This document shows positions 16,901-24,700 of a stretch of DNA of 38,559 nt, piece after piece (position 1 is the first letter of the stretch; each line of letters begins with the position of its first letter). Position numbers and translations under genes: made by a program. Source of the stretch: Prevotella sp. (GTDB lineage: Bacteria; Bacteroidota; Bacteroidia; Bacteroidales; Bacteroidaceae). The notes under the pieces were generated by a model. That model made no database searches. It was not told the origin of the DNA and saw only the letters and a program-made list of their open reading frames with translations. The stretch is from NCBI GenBank assembly GCA_016286995.1, contig JAEEVA010000030.1, positions 1-38,559 on the forward strand, in the 5' to 3' direction.

Positions 16901-17808
16901 GCTTTGGCAAGGTTAACATCAGCAACTGCCGCAGCAGTGTCATAATTGAAAGCAGCATTGACCTCAATAACTCGGAAAACGGCGACGGCACACATGGCGG
17001 TTTCATTGCCAGCATCGACGAGGGTTCAGCCACCTTCTCCAACTGCCTCTTCGACGGTAAGCTGCTGGGTGAGGGAACCAACCGTTGGGGCGGATTTGTT
17101 GGATGGAAGTCGACGTACAACGCTGCAAAAGCAAATTTCAACAATTGTTTCTTCAAGCCTTCCGAAGTGACTTTCAGCAGAACGTTAAGCTATACCATTG
17201 TACGTTCAGAAACCTTGATAAACTGTGACATCTATAATACCTATTATAAGACGTCTTATTCTTGTGCATACGAACAAGGAATCAACGCCAAAGATATGAG
17301 CAATGACGAACTGCTCAGCGCCCTGGGTGGCGGCTGGGAAATCAGAGGCGGCAAGGTCCTGCCCAAGAAGGTCTATGACAGCAACATCGTCAGTCCTGTC
17401 TTCGAAGGTGTCACCATTGGTAGCAGCACGACGAATACTGTGGAGACGGACTATGTGGACTTCTGCGGCACATACCAGCCTTTAGGATTCAGTGCCAACG
17501 ACAGGACTATGCTCTACTTGGGCGGTGACAACACGCTGTACTATCCCAGCAAGAACATGGACATCTATGCCTTCCGCGGATACTTCCTGCTGGAGGGCAT
17601 CGAGGCGGGTGACCTGCCTGCCAATGCCATCATGATGAACTTCAACGAAAAAGAGACGACGGGAATAAGCCTCACCCCCAACCCCTCTCCTAAAGGCGAG
17701 GGAAGTGATTACTGGTACACGCTGGATGGCCGCAAAATAGCTAATAGCCAAAAGCCAACAGCTAAAGGCCTGTATATATATAATGGTAAGAAGCATGTCA
17801 TCAAATAA
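13930..17808 (+). CDS. Secreted beta-helix protein 2 with inserted GLUG-like module
   Basis: This 1292-residue paralogue of its upstream neighbour has a signal peptide of 1-20 (cut after SFA). The N-terminal beta-helix is at about 21-300. The GIGGG solenoid (about 437-715) has ITIYGGKIEA and AYGGTDAAGIGGG units. A zinc-ribbon-like part is at about 743-785 (CEH, H, CNFC, H, CTRC). The WNTLCLPF domain is interrupted by about 260 residues (nt 16594-17385) resembling GLUG-type beta-helix repeats (FDGNGHTLTF, GGFIA, NNCFF). The rest of the C-terminal domain follows, then a sorting-like tail (WYTLDGRK...KGLYIYNGKKHVIK). It starts 18 bp after protein 1, so the two are surely one transcript. A strong terminator follows it. 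The function is unknown; a cell-surface or extracellular binding role is the likeliest. Confidence 0.88.
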   Translation: MKHKLFTLFATLVCATTSFAQVTVMTDQELRNEVQINNANIIVGADIDLSNRTLEIAEGKTVTIDLGGHTLDRKLTQRGEGGGQVITVRNGATLILKNGTLKGGWGGDGGGLVNEGGIVTLTNVNITGNTADDRGGGISNHGTLTMTGGSITNNISNDGTDPKGGGGIMNSEGATATLTNVTITGNTVNVTGGGGICNYGTMTLDGCTITGNSCKMNGGGIWTAASATLNIKGANTVTGNTTANSVTNNLFLKTDAVVTVTGSLTGSNVGIIMETPGVFTSGYSTYHSGTDPVAFFTSDEAQFLMMPADTEAGLAVHYIERSWDEANHTVVNHDKVVAGGHYTVLTSKNGDDDVVTLGEGVYVVKGSININNIKCTDAVKLVLCDGCTLTVKNGIRVDDFKDYGSIFIYSQSYGDAMGKIRTTVTDDDFHGSALGAGSSNHLGPIEIHGGDIRAEGRDGHEVWIYEGYWNYQSGTGIGGSVWNDGNYITIYGGKIEAIAYYEECAIGLGGCWNYNMSDPKGCVITIYDGHVTATAKGNGAGIGNNCIYNNDHGAINIHGGYVEARSTENGAGIGGGGRSYSGDILITGGEVHAYGGNNGAGIGCGSESILNEGLTCNTVTITGGTVYAYGGTDAAGIGGGEDGDGGTINISGGYVYAEGNDNGAGIGGGQGGDGANVTITGGTVVVKAGGDQRAIGAGYGSDNHGSLSLADNLGVFVTTDLKRSVKENRVSDCRNFKDVRINKCEHGGATFANQHDGTHTVSGCNFCSAATEPHTYDENNQCTRCAEEKIILADHVDNTDIISNNQSQERTVVLEGRTLYKDGNWNTLCLPFDMVLEGSPLEGATVKTLSSTSFDNGTLTMNFSNSDLTSIEAGKPYIIKWDKEKNASVVIRTYVDWNAFATMVNEHGTDFSGKTVLLAEDIIVDKMVGTSDHSFKGIFDGNGHTLTFYQTATEECAAPFRYAKNATICNLTVDGHITTSAKCAAGFIGRSFGKVNISNCRSSVIIESSIDLNNSENGDGTHGGFIASIDEGSATFSNCLFDGKLLGEGTNRWGGFVGWKSTYNAAKANFNNCFFKPSEVTFSRTLSYTIVRSETLINCDIYNTYYKTSYSCAYEQGINAKDMSNDELLSALGGGWEIRGGKVLPKKVYDSNIVSPVFEGVTIGSSTTNTVETDYVDFCGTYQPLGFSANDRTMLYLGGDNTLYYPSKNMDIYAFRGYFLLEGIEAGDLPANAIMMNFNEKETTGISLTPNPSPKGEGSDYWYTLDGRKIANSQKPTAKGLYIYNGKKHVIK
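17672..17706 (+). repeat. In-frame LTPNPSPKGEG repeat before the tail of protein 2
   Basis: The DNA CTCACCCCCAACCCCTCTCC with its continuation AAAGGCGAGGG is a short palindromic repeat often seen between genes of Bacteroidetes (recalled, not searched). Here it is translated as LTPNPSPKGEG just before the YWYTLDGRK tail. Confidence 0.75.
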
Positions 17809-17900
17809 AGTATTAGTGGAAAACATATCGTTTAGAAATAGTTGCAGGCTATTCACATTGCTTGTGACGCTGAAAATCGGATTGACACTCTTAATTTTTA

Positions 17901-17976
17901 AACTCGCTTAACGAAAAACGAAAAAACCTACCCCCGTCATCTCGACGAGGGTAGGGTTCTTTTTTGTTAACGAGTT
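17901..17976. terminator. Strong bidirectional intrinsic terminator with extended arms
   Basis: The central stem is ACCTACCCCCGTC/GACGAGGGTAGGGT with a 5-base ATCTC loop, flanked by an A-run and a T-run. The pairing extends outward to AACTCG...TTAAC and GTTAACGAGTT, giving arms of over 30 bases. It ends the NRPS/beta-helix operon and could also act on the other strand. Confidence 0.88.
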
Positions 17977-18252
17977 GTGAAACATTCTTAACGGTTTTGC
18001 AAAAATCGATTCAATGCAAATAGGGCTAAGCGCGGTACGCACCTTGTGCGCGCGAGGAACGGCAAAAAGTCGCTTCTACAATTCAAAAACATTTCCGACC
18101 TTTGCAACGTCGAAACAGCGTGCTTGGCACTAACTCCGAGAGAACGGCGCGCAAACTTAAAGAGAGCAGGCAGGTAGCTCCGAGCCACCATGCCGCCAGC
18201 ACTAAGAATTAGACCATAATTAACATTTGTAGAACTAAACTAGAATTGAACT

Positions 18253-18339
18253 ATGGCAAAAAATCAAATTCAAATCCGTCTGGGTATGCGCCAGAACAAG
18301 AACACCAAGAGCGCTGCCTATGGTAAGTATTATCCTTAG
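18253..18339 (+). pseudogene. Truncated HU-like DNA-binding protein gene (first 28 codons)
   Basis: A 28-codon frame, MAKNQIQIRLGMRQNKNTKS then AAYGKYYP and TAG, resembles the start of Bacteroidetes HU-like proteins (basic strand followed by YGKYY). It stops where the normal protein would go on for over 100 residues. The frame runs into the 3' end of the convergent AraC-type gene 28 bp later. The roughly 270 bp between the terminator and this ATG hold no other gene; they look like a leader retained from an intact copy. It could also be a real 28-residue peptide. The family call rests on a short match. Confidence 0.4.
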
Positions 18340-18367
18340 GATATGGCGGAGCAGCTGTCGGTGGTAA

Positions 18368-19927
18368 TCAAGAAACCGAAGGCTGATGAGATGAAGCCTT
18401 TCGGAAGTCGGACGGACGCATGCCAAAATGCTTACGGAAGCGGTCGCAGAAGTAGGTGTTGCTGTTGAAACCGCAGTCGCTGGCAATCTGTATAATGCTC
18501 ATATCGAGGTGTTCGACAAGTAGTTTGGCGGCATATTCCAAACGTTGCTGTTGGATGTAGCTGGTCAGCTTGCCGTGTTGGCTACCTTTGGAGAAGATGG
18601 TGCCGACTCGTTCCTTCGACAAATTGAAGCGGTCCATGATGGTCTGACGTTCGAACTTGGGGTCGAGGAAGAGGCGTTCGCGTATAATAATTTCGTGGAT
18701 ACGCTGGAAGAGCTGCTCGTCGGTGAGAGTGTTCAGCTCAGTGTCAGCAGCCTGTTTTTGGGCTATCTTTTCTTCCCAGTACTTCTTCTTGTAATCCATG
18801 GCTTCAGATATCTGCTGGACTAGGACGCTGTTCTTATGGTTGATGGCTCTGTTCTTGCTGACGACAATGACGGCAAAGACAAGGAACAGCAGGGCGATGA
18901 TGCCGACGCCGACGGATATGAGGCTAACTCTGTCGGCTTTGGTCTGCTGGCGCTCGGCTTCCATCTGCTGCTGTAGGGCGTTGTAGCGGGCTATGTGTTC
19001 GCGAGCCGTGGCGTCACGCACACCGCGCTCTATCAGATTGAAGGCGGTAAGCATGTTGCCGTGTTCGCCCAATGCTGAGAAGGCTGCCGCGATGAAGCTC
19101 TTAGCCTGTTCGCGGTAGAAGCAGATGTAGTCGGCGCGTTTCTGCTCATTCTTCGGCTCGCGGTGGCTGCCGTCATGATAGTTGTCGGGGTTTGCCTCGT
19201 AGTCGTCGAGACGTTCAATGATGCGACGGGCCAAAGGCAGTGTCTCGGCATATTTGTCGTGCGAAGCGAGAATGACAATCTTCCGCTTCAGTGCGATAAT
19301 CAGGGCGTCGAGCTCGTCGAACGAGCCTTTTTCACTTAACCGAGCTATCACGCTGTCCATTTTCGCCATGCCCTCGTCATATTTGTCCATTGTACAAAGT
19401 GCCGCACCGATTTCTGCCTCTGTGCGTAGGGCGCTGGTCTCGGCGTCGGGACCTATCTTATGGCAAACATCAACCAGTTTACGCGACTGTTTGAGCCATC
19501 CCAATGTGTCGTTTTGCTTGCGTTCGGTATAAGTCAGAACCTCGAGCACATCCATTTTTCGCTTCAAATCTGCCTTGATGGTGTCGTGGCTGAGCAGGCG
19601 CTCGCAGATGGCCTGGGCCGTGTCGAAACGGATGTCTTCAGGCCCGCCGAGCAACGAGTCCGCCTGGGCACCCATCAGCGTTGAGCTGTAGATACGCGCC
19701 CTGCATTGGTCAGCCTGTACCTCACTCATGTTGCCCACGATAACAGCCGAGTCTATGATTTGCAGCGCTCGCAAGGGCTGGTAGGCATAGATGTCCATGG
19801 CTGCCTTGCGGGTGTAGACGGTGTCTGTCGGCTGCCGCACGTTCTTTGTGTCGCCACTACTTGTGCAGCCGCTTAGTGCCGAGACTGCTATCATCATTGT
19901 AATAATAAGGAGTATGGTTTGTTTCAT
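18368..19927 (-). CDS. Lipoprotein/TPR sensor with transmembrane segment and AraC-type DNA-binding domain
   Basis: This 519-residue regulator has an N-terminal signal with lipobox LSGC (C21) and a helical, TPR-like region of about 40-320 predicted in the periplasm. A single TM is at about 333-358 (SVGVGIIALLFLVFAVIVV), followed by a coiled stretch and a C-terminal AraC/XylS double HTH (about 415-515, FNLSKERVGTIFSKG and IQIASDCGFNSNTYFCDRFRKHF). The layout suggests direct signalling from periplasm to promoter without a phosphorelay, as in other Bacteroidetes TPR-AraC proteins. I took the ATG at 19925-19927 because the upstream GTG at 19939 adds only four residues before the signal. A TAnnTTTG box lies 30 bp upstream. 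The ligand and targets are unknown; the neighbouring beta-helix genes are candidates by position only. Confidence 0.88.
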   Translation of the reverse strand: MKQTILLIITMMIAVSALSGCTSSGDTKNVRQPTDTVYTRKAAMDIYAYQPLRALQIIDSAVIVGNMSEVQADQCRARIYSSTLMGAQADSLLGGPEDIRFDTAQAICERLLSHDTIKADLKRKMDVLEVLTYTERKQNDTLGWLKQSRKLVDVCHKIGPDAETSALRTEAEIGAALCTMDKYDEGMAKMDSVIARLSEKGSFDELDALIIALKRKIVILASHDKYAETLPLARRIIERLDDYEANPDNYHDGSHREPKNEQKRADYICFYREQAKSFIAAAFSALGEHGNMLTAFNLIERGVRDATAREHIARYNALQQQMEAERQQTKADRVSLISVGVGIIALLFLVFAVIVVSKNRAINHKNSVLVQQISEAMDYKKKYWEEKIAQKQAADTELNTLTDEQLFQRIHEIIIRERLFLDPKFERQTIMDRFNLSKERVGTIFSKGSQHGKLTSYIQQQRLEYAAKLLVEHLDMSIIQIASDCGFNSNTYFCDRFRKHFGMRPSDFRKASSHQPSVS

Positions 19928-19957
19928 ATCTGATGACACATTTTATATTTCTGGCGG

Positions 19958-19965
19958 CAAAATTA
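19958..19965 (-). promoter_or_regulatory. -7 box (TAATTTTG) for the TPR-AraC gene, at the edge of repeat A
   Basis: On the minus strand TTTTG, 19 bp and TAATTTTG form a consensus Bacteroidetes promoter. All of it except the last bases of the -7 box lies inside the palindromic repeat at 19963-20020. Confidence 0.65.
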
Positions 19966-20020
19966 CGAAAAGTCGAGAGTAAAACAAAAGAATTATTCTT
20001 TTTTTGCCGAGACGTAGTAA
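19963..20020 (-). repeat. Dispersed promoter-bearing palindromic element, copy A
   Basis: The element runs from TTACGAAAAGTCGAG to CGAGACGTAGTAA with an inner stem AAAGAAT-T-ATTCTTT. It is nearly the same as copies at 31661, 31742 and 36118 and related to 21663. Read on the minus strand it supplies the -33 and -7 boxes of the gene ending at 18368. Confidence 0.85.
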
Positions 20021-20028
20021 TTTCGCGC

Positions 20029-21387
20029 TTAAAAACGCTGTCTCAGTAATTCCACGATACGCGCCATCTGGTTAGGTATGCGTATCTGCTGCGGACACTT
20101 CGGCAGACATTCCTCACAGTCGGCACAACTTCTGGCCCACGTCTCGGTGTTGGGCAATGCCTCGCGCAGACCGTCGGCAAACAGTTTCTTCTTAGTAGCA
20201 TAGTCCTCCGCCGTCTTGTCTGGCAACGGCAGGAGATGGTTGTTGACGGCATCGTTGTAATAGGCAAAGTTACCTGGTATATCCACACCATAAGGGCATG
20301 GCATGCAATAGGCACATGTCGTACAGGGAATCGTGGGGAAGCCCGACAACTGGTCGGCAATATGCGCCAGCAGCGTGTTCTCCGCTTCCGTACACACCTC
20401 CAATGGTGAGAATGTTTCCACATTCTCCTTCAGGTGGTCCATGCGGTTCATACCACTCAGCGTCGTCAGGATATTCGGATAAGAACCCACCCAGCGGAAA
20501 GCCCATCGTGCCGTACTGTCGTTGGGGCGAACGTTTTGCAACTGTTCAACCAGTTCCTCGGCCATCTTTCCGAAGGCACCGCCTCGCAAGGGTTCCATGA
20601 TGACACACTGCACACCCGACTTCTCACACTTATTGTAAAGGTATTCCGCATCAGCGTCTTTCCTCCAACCATTACCCATCGACGCGTGACGCCAGTCCAA
20701 GAAGTTCATTTGAATCTGGCAGAAGTCCCACTTGTACTCATCCTGATGGTCCAGCAAGTAGTCAAAGGGGCGTACGTCGCCATGATACGAGAACCCCAGA
20801 TGCCTGATGCGACCAGCCTCGCGCTCCTTCAGCAGGAAGTCCAGCAGGCCATTGTCCAGGAAACGGCCCTTCAGCGCATCCATACCGCCACCGCCGATGC
20901 TATGCAGCAGGTAGTAGTCTATATGGTCCACCTTCAAGCGCTCAAACGACTGCTCATACATCCGCTTGCAGTCATCGAAGCCCCACAGATTCTGGCGCTG
21001 GTTTGACATCTTCGTAGCTACATGGTATTTCTCCCTGGGGTGACGGCTCAACGCATTACCTGTCAGCACCTCCGACTGACCGCCCATATACATCGGTGCC
21101 GTATCGAAGTAGTTCACGCCGTGTTCGATGGCATAGTCCACCAACTCGTTCACCTCGTCCTGATCTTTGGGCAGACGCATCATACCAAAACCCAGCAAAG
21201 AAATCTGTTCACCGGAGCCGTGCTGAACCCGATACGTCATGCGACTGGGAACCACCTCCTTCTCGTTCTGCGCAAACACACGGAGAGGCTGCATCATGCC
21301 CATAGCCACAGCAGCACCTGCACCCATTCCCAACTTGCGCAGAAACTCTCTGCGACTCATCCCGTTCCTATTGGCTTTCTTATCCAT
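20029..21387 (-). CDS. Tat-exported aldo/keto reductase with C-terminal 4Fe-4S domain
   Basis: This 452-residue oxidoreductase has a twin-arginine signal (MSRREFLRKLGMGAGAAVAM, beginning at residue 10) and an aldo/keto reductase barrel (about 45-330) with VNYFDTAPMY and DHIDYYLLHS. The C-terminal part has two cysteine motifs for iron-sulfur binding: CTTCAYCMPCPYGVDIP (C-x2-C-x2-C-x-CP) and CADCEECLPKCP (C-x2-C-x2-C-x3-CP). Its substrate is unknown, and the Tat signal places it in the periplasm. I chose the ATG at 21385-21387; the TTG at 21420 lies inside the likely promoter. It is divergent from beta-helix protein 3, so the two share a 370-bp control region. An aldehyde or ketone substrate is expected from the family. 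Confidence 0.92.
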   Translation of the reverse strand: MDKKANRNGMSRREFLRKLGMGAGAAVAMGMMQPLRVFAQNEKEVVPSRMTYRVQHGSGEQISLLGFGMMRLPKDQDEVNELVDYAIEHGVNYFDTAPMYMGGQSEVLTGNALSRHPREKYHVATKMSNQRQNLWGFDDCKRMYEQSFERLKVDHIDYYLLHSIGGGGMDALKGRFLDNGLLDFLLKEREAGRIRHLGFSYHGDVRPFDYLLDHQDEYKWDFCQIQMNFLDWRHASMGNGWRKDADAEYLYNKCEKSGVQCVIMEPLRGGAFGKMAEELVEQLQNVRPNDSTARWAFRWVGSYPNILTTLSGMNRMDHLKENVETFSPLEVCTEAENTLLAHIADQLSGFPTIPCTTCAYCMPCPYGVDIPGNFAYYNDAVNNHLLPLPDKTAEDYATKKKLFADGLREALPNTETWARSCADCEECLPKCPQQIRIPNQMARIVELLRQRF

Positions 21388-21417
21388 AGCACTTTGTTTA
21401 GTTTTCAGTTGTTGGTG

Positions 21418-21425
21418 CAAAGATA
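21418..21425 (-). promoter_or_regulatory. -7 box (TATCTTTG) for the aldo/keto reductase gene
   Basis: On the minus strand this is TATCTTTG, a match to TAnnTTTG, 30 bp upstream of the ATG. This supports the shorter start at 21387. Confidence 0.6.
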
Positions 21426-21519
21426 CGAACTTTCCTTGAATAATACAAGAAAAACCCCAAAAATATCCGTTTGTCGGAATCAGTCACACAAAAATCACAG
21501 ATATTCCGCCCAAGGACAT

Positions 21520-21543
21520 GCACTTCGGGCGGGGCGTAAGTGC
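21520..21543. repeat. Inverted repeat GCACTT/AAGTGC with GC-rich centre
   Basis: The six-base arms GCACTT (21520-21525) and AAGTGC (21538-21543) flank CGGGCGGGGCGT in an otherwise AT-rich region, just upstream of the tandem operator repeats. It may be a binding site or a relic hairpin; no function can be assigned. Confidence 0.4.
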
Positions 21544-21551
21544 CATTTGGA

Positions 21552-21593
21552 CTTTAAATCTTGTCTGGAAAAAGTTTAAATCTTGTCTGAAAG
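21552..21593 (+). promoter_or_regulatory. Tandem CTTGTCTG direct repeat, putative operator upstream of beta-helix protein 3
   Basis: Two TTTAAATCTTGTCTG(G/A)AAA units occur with the core CTTGTCTG at 21560-21567 and 21582-21589 (22-bp period). The second core ends 48 bp before the -7 box at 21638, the same distance as in front of the NRPS gene. The two sites are therefore very likely bound by one regulator. Confidence 0.75.
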
Positions 21594-21637
21594 CCGAAAA
21601 TAGGGCCTAAAATATTGCGGTAAAAACTTTTTTTTTG

Positions 21638-21645
21638 TACTTTTG
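21638..21645 (+). promoter_or_regulatory. -7 box (TACTTTTG) of the beta-helix protein 3 promoter
   Basis: TACTTTTG matches TAnnTTTG; the -33 position holds a weak ATTG at 21614-21617. A small palindrome GCCGAT-GA-ATCGGC (21645-21658) lies over the expected start point of the transcript. Confidence 0.65.
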
Positions 21646-21662
21646 CCGATGAATCGGCGAAG

Positions 21663-21718
21663 TTACTCCGTCTCGGAAAAATCCAAATTTATTTGGTTTT
21701 TCACTCGACTTTTCGTAA
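21663..21718 (+). repeat. Dispersed palindromic element, copy E (opposite orientation, different inner stem)
   Basis: The ends TTACTCCGTCTCGG and ACTCGACTTTTCGTAA match copies A-D, but the centre is CCAAAT-AA-ATTTGG instead of AAAGAAT/ATTCTTT. It can still fold into a hairpin. Read on the plus strand it gives TTTG, 20 bp and TAACATTG (21716-21723), a possible second promoter with one mismatch in the -7 box. Confidence 0.7.
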
Positions 21719-21761
21719 CATTGCTCCCATTAAATTATGTAGAAACCTAAAAATGATGATA

Positions 21762-24700
21762 ATGAAGAGACAAAAATTATTCACCATGTTGGCAGCGCTG
21801 ATATGCGCTACGACAGCCTGGGCAACGGACTACTCCGTCAGTACAGATAGCGAGCTACGCTCCGCGATAGCCAACAACAATGCGAACATCACACTGACGG
21901 CAGATATTGACCTCAGCAATAGTACACTGAGTATTGCTAGCGGTACGACGGTGACCATCAACCTCGGCGGTTACACGCTGGACCGCAAGCTGACGAAGCG
22001 CGGTGAGGGTGGTGGTCAGGTTATCACCGTGCGCACTGGCGCAACGCTACATCTCAGCAACGGTATCGTTACCGGCGGCTGGGGCGGTGGCGGCGGTGGA
22101 CTCCTTAACGAAGGAGGCACCGTAGAACTGACGAACGTCATTATTAGGGGCAACACGGCTGACGACCGTGGCGGTGGCATCTACAATGGAAGTGGCGGCA
22201 CGCTGACCATGACAGGCTGTACCGTCAGGGACAACATCAGCAAAGACCAGACGAGCAATCCTGGCGGCGGCGGCGGCATCTACAACGCAGGCACGCTGAC
22301 CATCGACGGCGGCAGCATCACCAACAACCAGGCCAGAACCGTTGCAGGGGGTATAGGCAATGTCGGCACGCTGCAGATAAAGGGTGCCATCACGGTGACC
22401 GACAATGTGATGCTCGACAACCTCGCCAGTAATATGTCGCTGATAGACGGTACTCCTGTCACTGTCGTCGGCAGCCTTGCTAACTCCAACATTGGCATCA
22501 CCTATCCGGTTCCGTATCGGAACTTAATTGATTATAAGGTTAAGTTTTCTTCCGGCTATAGCGACTATAACAACGGCGTTGCCCCTTCCAGCATTTTCTC
22601 TTCTGACATGTCTTCCTACGGAATAGGTCTTGATGATGACAATGAGGCCGCCCTTATAATCACCTCCGGGAAAAACGTCTATTACATTGACCATGAGTGG
22701 GACGATGTGAACAAGAAGCTCGTATCCACGGTCAAGTATGCGACAAGCAAAGTCATAGTAGATGATCCTGGGTGGTTCCGTCCCGATTCTCATTATGATA
22801 TATGGTATTTAGAGAATTATACTTATGTCATTGTCGGTAACGTCACCGTCAATGGCACATTAAGGATGTACGAAGAAGGCTGTCATCCTAAAATCATTCT
22901 GAGCGACGGTGCCAAGCTAACGGTAACTGGCGGCATATCTATCAACAGTGATTCGAATAATGGCTGCAGTCTGAGCATTTACGGACAGCTGAACAATACG
23001 GGACAGCTCTATGTCCATACGTCAAGTGAGTACAGTCTTCCTGGCATAGGCAGTGGCTATAACAGTCTCGCAACGCTCAATATTCATGGAGGCACCATCG
23101 ATGCCAAGGGCTCACACAATGGTCCCGGTATAGGCGCTTCAGCATCGGCTAACAACATGACAACCTTCTTCCGGACTATCAATATCTATGGCGGTAATAT
23201 CATTGCCGAAGGAGATGGTGGCGGTGCAGGCATAGGCACCGGCGGTACTGGTGACAGTAAAGGTAGTCCTGACGATTATGGTAACATCAACATCTACGGC
23301 GGTACGATTACTGCAAAGGGCGGCACAGGTGCCGGCGGTGCAGGTATTGGCGGTGGCGAATATAACGATAAGGGTACTTTGCATATTTATGGCGGTCAGA
23401 TTACCGCTACTGGAGGACATGAAGCAGCAGGCATTGGCTGTGGTCAGTTTAATAACTCGAATCCTGGCACCATTATTATTGAAGGCGGCAAGGTCACAGC
23501 CTACGGTGACAACTATGCTGCCGGCATTGGTGGCGGCGACGACGTAATCGGAGCCGACGTCACCATCACGGGTGGCGAGATCTATGCCTATGGCGGTACG
23601 GATGCTGCCGGCATTGGTGGCGGTGAAGGCGGTGACGGAGGTACCGTTAGGATTAGCGGTGGCTACGTCTATGCCCAGGGCAAGAGTAATGGTGCCGGCA
23701 TCGGCGGCGGTGAGGACGGCGCAGGAGCCAGTGTGACCATCACTGGCGGTACCGTCGTTGCCAAGGCCGGAAAAAACGAGACTGGCTGCAGGGCTATCGG
23801 ACCAGGCAAGGGCAGTGGTGACTACGGCAGTCTGACCCTTGGCAATAGTCAGATGGTGACGTCAGAACGTAAGTTCTCTGCTTCAGAGCGTAAGAACGGC
23901 TGCTGGTATCGCACGCAAGTCCGTGTCGAGCCATGTACGCACGAGGATTGTACCTACACCATAGATGGCACTGGTCCCACCAACCACCATACAAAGCACT
24001 GTCCTTACTGCGCCACCACGTTCGAGCAAGAGTTGCACGACTATGCCAGCAGCAGCACCTGTAAGGTTTGCGGCGCAGAGGCTTCGGCCTTCCTCGTGAA
24101 GATATATCTGCCCAAGGACCAGAGCAGCGGTACCTACGACGGACATACCTACGACGGTAGTATAACGTATCAGATGGTGCCCAATACCAAGGTGAACTTG
24201 CCAGCCTGTCCCACCATCGTACCTGGAATGGTGTTTATAGGATGGGAGGAAACCACAATAAGTGTTAATCCTTATAGCTCGCCCTACACCGATTATATTA
24301 ATGACTTACTGCAGGAAGGTGACGAATACACTATTACCAAGAACGTCAGCTTCGTGGCACGCTATAATGCACTGGACCTCACCCTGCAGGATAATGCCGA
24401 CAATGCCGAGATTCTCTCGCTCTACGACGGCGAGGAGGTTCACAGCGTAACGCTCACAGGACGCGCATTATATAAGGATGGCGATTGGAACACCCTCTGT
24501 CTGCCGTTTAACCTCACGCTCGAGGGTTCACCCCTCGAGGGCGCTACGGTGAAGACCCTTGAATTTACGGACTTCAACAGTTCTACTGGCACGCTGACCC
24601 TTAACTTCACCGAAGATGCCAACAACCTCACCAGCATCGAGGCCGGCAAGCCCTACATCATGAAGTGGGACACCGACATATTGATTAACTCGGAAACGGC

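Noticed and set aside
17977..18252. Possible structured RNA before the HU-like fragment
   Set aside because: Only short, weak pairings such as GGTAGCTC/GAGCCACC are visible. There is no recognisable tRNA, tmRNA, riboswitch or 6S RNA pattern.
20213..20230. CTTGTCTG inside the aldo/keto reductase gene
   Set aside because: It is a single copy in coding sequence without a tandem partner or promoter nearby, so it is taken as chance.
21693..21761. Upstream TTG start of beta-helix protein 3
   Set aside because: It would place 20 or more extra residues before the signal peptide and overlap a promoter-like repeat. The ATG at 21762 gives a signal peptide matching the paralogues.
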